Shown: positions 11,928 through 22,423 of the stretch, one piece after another
Layout of the letters: each line of letters begins with the position of its first letter
Position numbering within the stretch: position 1 is the stretch's first letter
Origin: Endocalyx cinctus
Taxonomy: Eukaryota; Ascomycota; Sordariomycetes; Amphisphaeriales; Apiosporaceae
Direction: 5' to 3'
Length of the DNA stretch: 64,000 nt
Assembly: GCA_001600455.1 (NCBI GenBank)
Contig: BCKC01000003.1
Span: forward strand, 4,696,754 to 4,760,753
The notes under the pieces: generated by a model
Seen by the model: the letters and a program-made list of their open reading frames with translations, nothing else
Told to the model about the DNA's origin: nothing
Databases searched by the model: none
Made by a program: the position numbers and the translations under genes

Positions 11928-12928
11928 TGTTGCACCTTGTCTTCTCGCAAAAATTATCAATGTGTTATTGCGGTCTAGAGAAAAGGGCTAATAAATGAGG
12001 TCGTATACAAGTAAAGGAAAAATTGATCAACTGATAAAATATTATATAATCGCGTTTCCCTAGCTACCTTAGTCTTCTCTTTCTCTTCTGTGCCTCTTTT
12101 GAGTACGATGAAAGACCCAAGGAAAACAAAACGTTAAATATTGGCTTCTAAATAATTATCAAGGATCTTCTCCACATCGTATCCAAATCTCTTGGCGATA
12201 TTTCGTGAGCTCCGACAGCGCCGACCTATACGGGTATTTTGGAGCTATCAATCGGAACTATCAATCGGAGCTATCCGTCACCGTGTGTCCATATGATTCG
12301 GATCTTCACTTCCATCGTAAGCTTAACGTTTCCCAATACTACTTTCGTCGGCCTAGCTTGCAAGGAAACAATGAGACAAGTTTCATTCAGAGAACGTTTA
12401 AATATGGATTAAAGCTCGATCAAGAAGTTTTGTTGTTTCCTTTACGTATGTGTGCTATTTGTGGATTGATATTGCCCTATTAATGCTTACTTCGGCAGAT
12501 GTCTAAACCTCCGTTTATGTAACATAAAGCGGACAAAACATTGAACAGGCTGTGTACCTGCAGCCAACAGCAAAATCTTGCATCATGTACTGAAGTACAA
12601 ACAGCTTGGCAGCCCCAGATGCAGATCAGTTTATGGTTGGTTACGATGGAAAATTGGTCAGTTGGCTGCATCTGCTTGCAAGTAATTTCCCACGGGCCAC
12701 CAACGATGGCATAGGAAAGATTCAAATATACGTGTGATTTTGGTATTTGAGATACGCTGTAAATGTCACTGCAGTTACAACACCGTGACACTCCGGCGCT
12801 CCAACCTTAGTCAACTTTCGCAAAGGGTATTATTTATAATTTTACTTAAAGTTGCATTGCGCTGAGCGAGAAAAATAGCCAGAGAATACCTCTTCAGTCG
12901 CGATTGAACCCAACTTCCGGCACTTACC
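11928..12928. other. Intergenic, no supported gene
   Basis: This is the shared upstream region of the divergent amidohydrolase and short-chain dehydrogenase. Short frames at 12205-12483 (+) and 12480-12791 (-) have no recognisable content. A small tandem duplication, AGCTATCAATCGGA-like, lies at about 12242-12272. Confidence 0.4.
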
Positions 12929-14029
12929 ATGGCTCCAAATTCCCTGTCAAGAGCTTTAACACAATTTTTCCCTCCAAAGCCACAATTCACTGAGGAGAAC
13001 CTGGACGATCTAAGCAACAGGGTAAGTCGAAATACAAACACACAGCACACCACCATCCACTTCATATCAAAATCCACGTTCAAAAGTCGTCTCACCGTAT
13101 TATTTTCTGACCCATCCATTACCATATAGGTCTATCTTGTGACAGGTGCTAGTTCTGGCCTCGGAAGAGAGTTGTCACGCTTGCTCTATTCCAAAAATGC
13201 TAAGGTTTATATGACTGGGCGTTCTGAACAACGAGTCAGCGAAGCAATCAAGGTGATCAAATATGAGGTGCCTAAGTCTACTGGTTCGTTGGTTTTCTTG
13301 CCTCTATATCTTGATGACTTGGCCTCAATCAAGCAATCTGCCGAGCGGTTTTTGGCTGCTGAAAAGCGACTGCATGTCCTCTTCAGTAACGCCGGCTTCC
13401 AGGGCCCCGAAGGTCCAGTCCTGCGAACGGCCCACGGCTATGAAAGGCATCCCCAGGTCAACTGTCTCAGTCCATTTCTCTTCTTCAAGCTACTGACCCC
13501 GATTCTTCTCTCGACCGCTCAAGAGCCCACGACACCTCCAAACACTGTGCGTGTCGTCTTCCTCTCGTCTTTTGCGGGAGAACTATTCGGCGAAAAGAAG
13601 ACCGGTTTTAACATTGATAACCTCGATTATCATATCGAAAAACCAAGCAAATATCGCTACGGCATTAGCAAGCTCGGAAACTGGGCTTATGCTGTCGAGG
13701 TGGCCCGTCGTCATCCTGGTATCACTGGCCTTGCGGTAAATCCGGGCAATCTTCGAACGGATTTTTTCCGGGATCAAAGCTCCGTGTTCAAAGTACTAAC
13801 TTACCCGGTCAATTATCCTGCCATCAACGGAGCATGCACTCAACTCTGGGCAGGACTTTCCCCCGAAGTTACATCGGAGAATTCTGGCAGTTATGTTGCT
13901 CCCTTTGGGCGGTTGTATCCTGTACGGAGCGATTTAGAGGAGGCTGCCAAGCCGGAAAATGAAGGTGGCAACGGATCCGTACAAAAGTTTTGGGATTGGA
14001 GTGAAGAGCAGGTAAAGAAATTCTGTTAA
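12929..14029 (+). CDS. Short-chain dehydrogenase/reductase
   Basis: Exons 12929-13021 and 13130-14029 (intron 108 nt, GTAAGT ... ATAG, phase 0) encode 330 aa. It is a classical Rossmann-fold NAD(P)-dependent oxidoreductase. The cofactor motif TGASSGLG begins just after the splice, followed by NAG (SNAGFQGP), a Ser-containing FLSSFAG strand and the catalytic YGISK (YxxxK). An N-terminal arm of about 30 residues before the Rossmann fold and the long C-terminal part resemble fungal retinol-dehydrogenase/WWOX-like SDRs that often sit in metabolite clusters. The usual NHLGHF segment is altered to NCLSPF. The substrate is unknown. Confidence 0.92.
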
Positions 14030-14626
14030 CTGCATGACTTGAATGCTTATTAGGCATATATTTCCTTGTAACGCTCAAGATCTGGACTTTTCTGAGTTAT
14101 AACTGTCAAGTAATTAGCAATGAAACCTTCATACCACTATCTTTTTCCACTCAATTAAATATAAGGCTCTAGTAATTATGATGAGAGTTATTTTAAAAGA
14201 ACCGTTTTTATTGTATCCCAACTTTTCATAACCGTAGAGGTAACCCAAATATGTTTTATTTATGCGTAGAACATTCCCATACCAATATCTGGATGGACTC
14301 AGCGAAACCGCAGAAAATTGCCATGAGCTTAAGGCAGCGGAAGTATGATAGCTAACTTAAAAATTACTTTAGAGTATATCATGAAATAACTAGTTATGAA
14401 GCAATTCATAATGGAAGAGTTTAAAGACAAAATTTAAGTATTGAATAGCTCGGTGTGATTATGTCTCTTTTGACAGGAAGTAGGATGTTCTCCTTCCACG
14501 ACCAATGATGAATTTGATGAAACTTGAGATAGTCGTAATCTCACAGTTACTAAAAATGTGGCTGTACTCGCTTCACCGCAGTCCCCAGACAGCTGGCAGC
14601 AAGACATGATCCTATCCGAAACACAT
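14030..14626. other. AT-rich intergenic stretch, nothing seen
   Basis: Between the convergent SDR and sulfotransferase-like gene. No motif or repeat noted. Confidence 0.5.
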
Positions 14627-15906
14627 TCAAAAAAACTTGTAAACAGTTGCCCCTACTCCCGTTCCGATACTCAAGAGCACACCGAGAGTCTGCAAAGCTC
14701 CGGACAAGAACCTTTTCATCTCTCTCGTCTCCTTACCCTTCCAACCTGACGCTGAATTCGCATGTGGAAACGGTTCTCCCTCGGGAACAGGTTTTCCTAG
14801 AAACTTACACAATGGTTCCCATCCGTCTTCTATAGTCCATTCCTGTTGCGCGGCGATGATATTGTAACATGGCCGCGTATAAATATACCTAATATAATTA
14901 TAATATATGTTAATTTAGGGTAACCTGTTATATAAATTATACTAAAAATAACCCCTTTAATTTATATATATAAATCATTTAATAATATTGTAATAATAGT
15001 TAGTAAAATAGTTGAATAATTAAACCTTATTATACATATGTTTTCTCTTACATCGGCCATACTGTAGCAATAATTCCAGTAGACGATCTTTAGGTACGAG
15101 CCCGCGAACCATATTGTAGTGCTTTAATAGTTACGCAAATTAGTAAAAGAAAAAAGAAAAAAACTAGAGAGAGAGAGAGCTCTTCTCCCTACACGTACCT
15201 TTATATACCCATTTTCCATTCTTCACTATTCCCGTCTGAATGTTTCCATCGATAGCCCGAAACAACCCTGGGTACATGAATCGTACATGGGAGTGCCAGG
15301 CCCAAAAGCACTCACGGCTGAGACAGGACAGAATGAAAAGTGGCCAATGGCTTTCGGCACGAGCGATGGTATTACTGATGCTGTCGTACCAGTCATCGAT
15401 ATCCTTGCGCTGATTCAGAATCACCTTAGCGTCTGGATAAGCGGCGATCATTTCAGCCGCGAAGACCGACGACGCCGTATCCGTGACGGCGACAGCGTTT
15501 CCGATCAGGGCGTCAAAGTCGGCGGTCGTGATGTTGTGCTCACCATTCAACGGGCCGAGCCACCTGATGAACCGGAGCGATGCCGTCAGTGGATGATATA
15601 TGCATTATAGGATATACGCAAGCGCACACAAAATACATATAAAAAATGAAGGTCTTACTTCTTTCGGGCTAGACGTGCCCATTGTTGGCAATAGCTAGGG
15701 CTTTCTAGAGCGATATCCCAACCATGACAGGTATGGTCGTACCCGAGTTTTAGCAGGGCGTGCTGAAGAGATTCAGTCCCGCAACAAGGTAATCCCACAC
15801 ATATGACTTCCATAGGCTTCGTACGCTTTCGGGCTGGAGGTTCTGGAAGCGAGTAGACATATTCGAGCAATTGACAGAACCAGCTATTAAGATTGAGTCG
15901 GATCAT
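14627..15906 (-). CDS. Sulfotransferase-like P-loop protein (fungal Sulfotransfer_4 type); 3' structure uncertain
   Basis: Exon 1 is 15906-15659 and exon 2 begins at 15563; the 95-nt intron is in phase. Exon 1 carries the nucleotide-binding loop GLPCCGTESL (usual GLPRTGT-S-L, with Arg replaced by Cys) and the LGYDHTCHGWD segment. Exon 2 carries the AVTDTASSVFAAEMIAAYPD and VILNQRKDIDDWYDSI parts typical of the family, which covers PAPS-dependent sulfotransferase-fold proteins. The terminal exon (roughly 14849-14627) reads EWTIEDGWEPLCKFLGKPVP, and after about 20 residues a hydrophobic tail that could be a membrane anchor follows. Between exon 2 (donor near 15198 or slightly upstream) and this exon lie some 330 nt of very AT-rich sequence. 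I could not place one intron that preserves all expected residues, so the 3' part may be damaged. Confidence 0.7.
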
Positions 15907-17952
15907 TGTTATTTTTTTTTCCCAACCAAAAGGAGGAGAAATTTAGAACAAAACCCGGAAAGAAAAACCCTTTTCTTTGATTTTTAAATCAATTATCTTT
16001 GGTGATCACTAGATAGTGTTGGTCTTGATAGATCAGAGGTATGCAAGTGAGATAGAACTTGGAGAAAAATATGCTTCAGAAGCCCAGAAAGATTATAGTT
16101 GTCAGCCACGAACCTCAATGCCTGAACCAGTCTTCAATGACCTGTAACGACTGTGAGTTATATATACCATCACTATTAATTACCGCCGTTTCTATGAAGC
16201 AGGCTCTCAGCCCTTGCATGGCGAAGGAGACTGATTGGTCGGATGACCGGGGTTTGGATGCATGCTTCAATGCACGATGTACCATGCATATAACAAAATT
16301 GATCAATTGATTAGGTAGCCCCTTATAGCTCATGTTGGTACTGGTGCTCTTCTTCTTCTTCTTTTATAGCGGGGACGAGTTCTTCTTCCCTTTCCTTCTA
16401 CATCTTAGTGGCAGCAGCTCGTTCAGCCCCTTGCTTCTCTTTGCTTTTCTTTTTCTTATCCTGCTTCTTCTTCTCACTCGTGTCGTCTTCGGTAGAGTGG
16501 CTCGGATGCGGCTTTGCCCCCTTAATTCCTTTTAATTCCTTTCTTTGGTCTGTTCCTCCACTTTCTCTTCTTCTCCTTGTAAAGAGCCGCCGCCACTAAA
16601 TCAGGTATTCCTCCGGCTTCTCGATGGCAAGTGGCCGGGCGGACTCGGTAGTGTCGGCTCTCAAGCTTCTCAGCAGAGGGGGAGTCCTTCGCTGAACTTA
16701 GGGCGTGACTTCATCGCATGCACGAGCGATAATTGCTTCATTACCTCGGCTACAGCTGACTTTCCATACATGTCCGTCTGTTCTGAACGCCTCGAAAGTG
16801 ATGTTAGTAGCAATCATGATCAAGCACGAGTGCCTGGAGGCGGTCTTGGAACTGCTCAGGAATGTTTGCATCGTCTCGTCGTGAGTATGTTCTCGGAAAT
16901 ACCTAGAGCCATGATGACGTCGTACTCGACACTGTTTAGATGCATGTGTGCCGATATATCGCCGTATGATAACGGGTTTCTGCCGGGGTTTGCATCTACT
17001 ATGTCGAACGCGCCATATGCATGCTCGGGAGCAATTCAAGCTAAATCATAAGTCAGATATTGTTCATATGTGTGTCTAACATCATGTATATGCGCTCGAA
17101 GAAGCCCAATCGACAGTCACAACCATCATGCTGAGCAGCGACGTGGAAATCCCCAAGATTGTAATGATGCTTAGGTGCTCGTATGCATACTTAGTCATAG
17201 CCATCGCATTTGTCAATTGTTCCCCACGATCGTGTCTAACGACGCCAAGAAAGCTACATGCTCGCCTATGGTCACGGAAGCAAGGGGAAAGGCAAGATTT
17301 CAATCGTGTCCATAGGCGCGGACACAGAGGAGATCCTGAAGAACGCGAACTTCTCCGTAAGGTATGGCGGAATGGTGAACCCGGTGCTAAAAGAAGCCAA
17401 AAACTACGTATTTTCATATATAAAAACTAATATAATACTGGACCTATACTGGCTTACTTCTGAAGGCCGGGGCTAGATAATCCAAAACCTCCGAACTTCT
17501 ATCCCTAACATAATATATCAGAGCCTACTTTATCATATATTATGATAAAAACCATAGTTTTACGCCTCACCAAGTTAAACAGCTGAAATGTGCAGCCAAA
17601 TGGTTCTTATTTTGAATCTCTTACATAGAAAAGATGGTATATTATACCGTGTTTCCTGGAATTTTAAGGCGAATTTCTACCGTTAAGTATTAACAGTATT
17701 ATATGACAAAGACTCGGCCAATGGCTGTTGTAAGGCTATGCCATTCTTCTAGCTGCCTGGCCTTACATTAACCCATCTATTACCGAAAGTAACAGCAGTC
17801 AGCTTTACTACTTGTTCTATCACTACTTCTCGCGAAACATAATTGAAAAGGGATATCGCAAGCCGCCATCAATTCAGTGTTCATTGCAAAAGACTATAAT
17901 CAGTCGGCCGCTCTTATTACAGGTGGTTTTCTCCCATGAACCTCGCGAAATT
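15907..17952. other. Two kilobases of low-complexity and coding-like relics; no supported gene
   Basis: 16340-16570 is a Lys/Glu-rich (minus strand) or Phe/Leu-rich (plus strand) low-complexity tract. 16550-17050 stays open on both strands (168 codons plus, 113 codons minus), and a different minus frame also reads protein-like with several stops (FDIVDANPGRNPLSYGDI). 17128-17476 has competing plus-strand frames. This looks like one or two decayed genes; I recognise neither. Confidence 0.4.
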
Positions 17953-19851
17953 TCATATGATAACAAATTCAAGGGACTCTGCTGACTGTTCATCTTTAGG
18001 AGGCATGGCGTAAGATATATCACTGACTGGATCCACGGAAAATGGGCGGTACTGGTTCGTCGGCTGCTGTTGAAGAATAGAGGTTGCCTGGATGTGCTCT
18101 GGATTCCAATCCCAGTTATTATAAATTGGACGATCATCACCTGGGACAATTGACAAGCAAGCGATGAGCTTGAATCGATTTTCCTCCGCAGGCCTTAATA
18201 ACCATGGTCCGCCGTTGCAGTAGTCAAGGGGGCCTTTACCACTGATATTCCAGTCGTTCAGCGTTGACCCTTGGAGGCCCACGCCTCTAAAACCATGGAT
18301 GTACACAACGAGATCTGTTGGATAGACATCGACTTCGAGGTGCCAAATAGCCTTATGCTTAAAAAGTCTTCTCTTTTCCCAAATGCTTTTACCCTTAGCG
18401 AAAAATCTTCGGTCTATGATACCACGAAGGGTGATCTGGGTTAAAAGGCTCGTGTGCTTCCTATTGTCTTCGCAAAATTGTTCATGCTCGAAGGGAGGAG
18501 GCCAGCGAAGTAGCTTTCTCGGTTTCAAAAATGAATCCGGCCTCCCATCTTCGTTCAATACACTTATATCCCATGCGTTCCCGATCTTTCGTAGGTTAGT
18601 GGGGTAGCGACTCACTTCTCCATCCAGTTCCCGTTCGGTTCTACAGAAATTTCTACCAGAAATACGCCAATCTATCACCCACGAGGGAAGCGTTTGCTCA
18701 GATGGCGTATTATCATCAGAGCCAAAAACTTTGAATTTGGCAAGCACAGCTAGACCACCCCTCATTAGCATGGCCCATGTTACGGCGCAGAGTAACGAAG
18801 TGTAATCCATGGAATAGTCAATTGGAATAACGACTTCGTTCTTTCTCGCTGTCATCCATTCCTGAAGTGGTATTGGCTTTGAAGGAAATCCCGTTATCCC
18901 AAGTATTCCATAGATGTAATCATGTGGAACTGTGGCGCCTAAAATGCTTGTGTCCAGGAGTGTCTCGATGAAATCTGGTCGAACACCCTCTTTGTTAGCG
19001 GAGAATCGCTCAAAGCAATCGAGGCTTCGTAGCTGTAGCTGATCTAGGGTAGAGAGTGCATTAATTTGGCCTACAATATCGTCTTCGCATCGTGCTGCGA
19101 ACGTTCTTGCGTCCTTCTTCGATTTCAGTTTGACGTAGGCTTGTAGTTGGGGTAGTGTTAAAAGTAATGTCGGTTCCGATAACAGCCGGGACCATCGGAA
19201 AGATAGAGCACCACATCGAAATATCAAATTTCGAGCAGCAAATATCTCTTGTTGAACCCATATTCGTTGAAACCAAGGTCGACTGTATATATACGAGATC
19301 CCTGTAAGAATACCCCAGATGTCGAACGTATTTTCAGGGGACAGGTTCTCCGTAGAGAGAGAAGCAGCAGCCACTAACATATTAGTTAGATCCTCCTGAG
19401 CGGGTCCCAACCATGCGATAACCCTAGTGGCCTTTTGATATATCATCAGCATGTTCCAAACTTGTTCGCTCTTTTCCTTATCATCAATCTGATTAATGCA
19501 GATTGCATCCACCCAGAGGTATTCAATTAGGTCTTCGGAGTCACGGAGTGCACACAAGGCTTCGAAGAGGTTTTTAGAAATTGGGAAGTCGATGCCATTA
19601 CATATGATAATCTCTCCATCGTTACTGTCTCCCCATGTATAAGAAAGAGCGTCAAATCTTATGAGACAGTCCTCTTGGCCGGGCGCGCGTAATCCGAGTC
19701 CTTCGAATGTGGGATGCAGGATATCAGCGGGATAGAGGTCGCACACCAGCGGAGAGTCAGGAGTTCCAAGACAAGGTTGAAGGCGTATAATTCTGGTTTG
19801 ATATGGCTTGATCGGATAATAAACCTCTCTCAATTTGGGATTGGCGTTCAT
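17953..19851 (-). CDS. HET-domain protein (heterokaryon incompatibility type)
   Basis: One uninterrupted exon of 632 codons. The HET domain spans about residues 64-220: FDALSYTWGD at 67-75, then a segment ending LWVDAICINQ at 112-121 with DKEKSEQV after it, and a WLGP strand near 147-150. HET domains are TIR-like and mediate programmed cell death in non-self recognition and in NLR-type immunity of filamentous fungi. The C-terminal two thirds are variable, as in other family members, and give no further domain. It has no signal peptide or membrane segment and no partner gene (such as a NACHT or het-S-like gene) directly beside it. The specificity is not predictable. Confidence 0.93.
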   Translation of the reverse strand: MNANPKLREVYYPIKPYQTRIIRLQPCLGTPDSPLVCDLYPADILHPTFEGLGLRAPGQEDCLIRFDALSYTWGDSNDGEIIICNGIDFPISKNLFEALCALRDSEDLIEYLWVDAICINQIDDKEKSEQVWNMLMIYQKATRVIAWLGPAQEDLTNMLVAAASLSTENLSPENTFDIWGILTGISYIYSRPWFQRIWVQQEIFAARNLIFRCGALSFRWSRLLSEPTLLLTLPQLQAYVKLKSKKDARTFAARCEDDIVGQINALSTLDQLQLRSLDCFERFSANKEGVRPDFIETLLDTSILGATVPHDYIYGILGITGFPSKPIPLQEWMTARKNEVVIPIDYSMDYTSLLCAVTWAMLMRGGLAVLAKFKVFGSDDNTPSEQTLPSWVIDWRISGRNFCRTERELDGEVSRYPTNLRKIGNAWDISVLNEDGRPDSFLKPRKLLRWPPPFEHEQFCEDNRKHTSLLTQITLRGIIDRRFFAKGKSIWEKRRLFKHKAIWHLEVDVYPTDLVVYIHGFRGVGLQGSTLNDWNISGKGPLDYCNGGPWLLRPAEENRFKLIACLSIVPGDDRPIYNNWDWNPEHIQATSILQQQPTNQYRPFSVDPVSDISYAMPPKDEQSAESLEFVII

Positions 19852-20688
19852 TCTTGCCTGTCCGACACGTCGCGATGTCCAAACATGTGCGATAGCTAGG
19901 CACTCAATCTGTATTATCTTGTAAGAAGCAAGGTTAGCGGTAAGGCTATACTTCCTAGCGTCGTCGTATTATAGCAGTCGTATCATAGGGTCCAAGAGTC
20001 AAGTCAATGCTGATATGATTGTTAAAATATAAGATATGATAGACAAATGTAAAGCTTTGCTATACTAAATAAAATTGACATCTTTTTCTGTTATCAGTCT
20101 TAAGAAATTCTAATCAGTTATGCTTGAGGCTTTCGATGCGGGGTATCTATAATTATATCACTAGGTAGCACCATAGGCTCAGCCGCAAACTCATGGATTA
20201 CATAAACAAGGAAAGAATAATTGAGGCTCCATTACTATACGGCATAGGTATAGAATAATGTATAAGTCCCCCTATTATAATAGTTGGAGAAACTTCCCCC
20301 TAAGTAGGCTCGTTACGAAATTAGAAGTTGGCCCGTTCAACTGACCAATGCATGGACTAGGAACAATCAGCCTGCTCTAAGGTGACTAAAAGCAATGATT
20401 AAACAAGTCCCTGGTTACATAGTTAATCTCCCTATATTTTTGGGGCCGTTGAGGGTCAATATGACCGGTGATCTGAGTGCCCAATTGATGAACTCTGAAT
20501 TTGATAACCCCTAACGCCACACCTGTAAGGCTCCAATCTATAGAGAAATTGTGAAAATGCGGGATCACGATGGCATAATGGAGTACAAAGACGCCAATGA
20601 TATACAGAGACATCTAGCTGGATAAGGACCTGGCTCTCCATAGTCCTTGTACAGTGTCCTATGACACCTCGATCGGACATGGGAATCT
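19852..20688. other. AT-rich intergenic stretch, nothing seen
   Basis: Upstream of the HET gene and downstream of the Pth11-like gene. Short minus-strand frames at 20386-20692 have no motif. Confidence 0.5.
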
Positions 20689-22423
20689 TCAATAAGGCTC
20701 ATCTACATTTTGTGTTTGCTGTACTGGCCCGTATATATCAGGTTGCCCCTGAACGTACATGACCGCCGGAGGACAAGTAATCTCTACACTGACCCAAAAT
20801 CTCTGCTGTAATTGCGGACAAGTGACTTCCGTCGTTGCCCAAAACCGATGTTGAGCATGAGGTACTCCGGGATCACATGTCGCACCATGGCTGTCTGCGA
20901 ACCCGCCTCCGTAAACGCCACCCCCATTGATAAGCACGTTATGATTTTCTCGCGGTGCCAGCACGGCGGGCGCGGGGGTCTGGACTTCTTCATGCTGGAA
21001 ATAATTCCCCCATGAAATTTGCTCTTGGCTTTCGTGGTACGGCTCTCCGAAACGTCCCGCCGCCGTGTACTCCATCTCTACGTCCGTATCCATGTCCACG
21101 CCCACGTCTCTCCTGTGTGACGGGTGATCGTCTTCGTCCTGCCAAGCTTCTCTTTCGGTGCGGATAAGGGCGCTCGAGCCGGTCGTTAATAAGTGCATCA
21201 TTTTCTTGCGCGTTGATGGTTTCTCGATCGGGAAGGCTTGCGGTCCTTTATGCTGCTGTCGGGAATTCTTCGCTTGCGTGTAAAGACTGCGGAACGAGGC
21301 GATGCAGGCGACGAATATGGCTGTTTCGTCGCAAGTTGTGTTAATTAGTTTGACTTTTTTTTTTTTTTTACTTTGATTCGTTCTGAATGTGAGTGTCGGG
21401 TCAAAATTCAACGTACCAGTGATCATCTCGATCGTATTCCATAGTAACAACCACGTTTGGTCAGGAGGGCCGGATATTCTTACAATGGCGACGATAACCA
21501 TAAATACGGTCAATGAACATATGGCGCCTAAAGCTATTTTCTTTTTCATCGGTATCTTAACTTTCCATATAATGTTTCCGGATACAATTAAGACTGTATG
21601 TCATGAGTCAATGTTAGAATTAATAGTGATTGGGTGATGTCGACTTACTAGAAACATCCGTCAAAATATCCAAAGTCGCCGTTACCCTCGCACTTGAGTA
21701 TTCGAACTCGATCACTTTTGGATCAGTGCATGTCGCTGCCTTGAAGTTAGCTTTCCATACGGTTGTCATTTTTCGCTCCTCCCTCTTCTTTTTCGTGTGA
21801 GCAACATAGTGTACGTACTGATTATGTCAGTTCCTTTACTCGTCAGGCATCTGTAGTCGAGCACCCCTATACACACTACGTAGCTCGCAGCAATGAACAC
21901 TAATATAGTCCACCAAATGATCCTCTGCGACCTAATCTGTCTACCGAAGCCACGAAAAAAAAACATGAAGGACAATTTGATCGACCATAAGCAAGACCAG
22001 AGCAAAACGTAGCTGGCCAGGTTCGCGTGTAGTGCCGCGCCGGCTTTATTCAAGATGCGGTTGAGTTCGACGAAGTCGGAAACGTTGTCCAAGGTCAGAT
22101 AAAGATTGCTGCTGAGTAACGTCCATAGTATAGCTGCCGAAAGATAAAAGATAAAAGCCAGAAGAGCCAGATAATCGTCCACTTTGAACTTTTTGTACAT
22201 CTTAAATCGTATTACTAACCGCGCAGTCAGCACGATCAGAGTGAATGCCGTTCCGAACCATATTGTCCCCTGTTATAAATCATCTGTTAGGGAATTTGCG
22301 GGCTATATTTCCGCGTCTTCTTTGACTGAGAAATAAAATTCACTTTACCAGCAGAGATGAATGTGTTATACTTGGAGGCGGGAGGACTGTGAGATCAATC
22401 CCCTGAGAAATATAAGAGGACAT
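20689..22423 (-). CDS. Pth11-like / rhodopsin-domain integral membrane protein
   Basis: Five exons in order: 22423-22349, 22269-21819, 21750-21649, 21593-21417, 21320-20689; introns of 79, 68, 55 and 96 nt all keep phase and give 478 aa. It belongs to the fungal rhodopsin/SAT4-Pth11 group of seven-helix receptors-like proteins. Visible landmarks are the first helix TIWFGTAFTLIVLTARL, the KVDDYLALLA segment after it, the LWSIKLSFMFFFRGF helix, the CTDP loop, DILTDVSILIV, the KKKIALGAI helix and the final helix ending ASFRSLY. A cytosolic tail of about 210 residues follows, acidic and Gln/Pro-rich with two related VTCPQLQQRFW / EITCPP segments. The third and fourth junctions sit in conserved helices, which supports them. 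The ligand is unknown. Confidence 0.88.

Noticed and set aside
16332..16599. Leu/Phe-rich plus-strand frames that look like membrane proteins
   Set aside because: Low-complexity CTT/TTC repeats; the opposite strand is equally open as Lys/Glu repeats.
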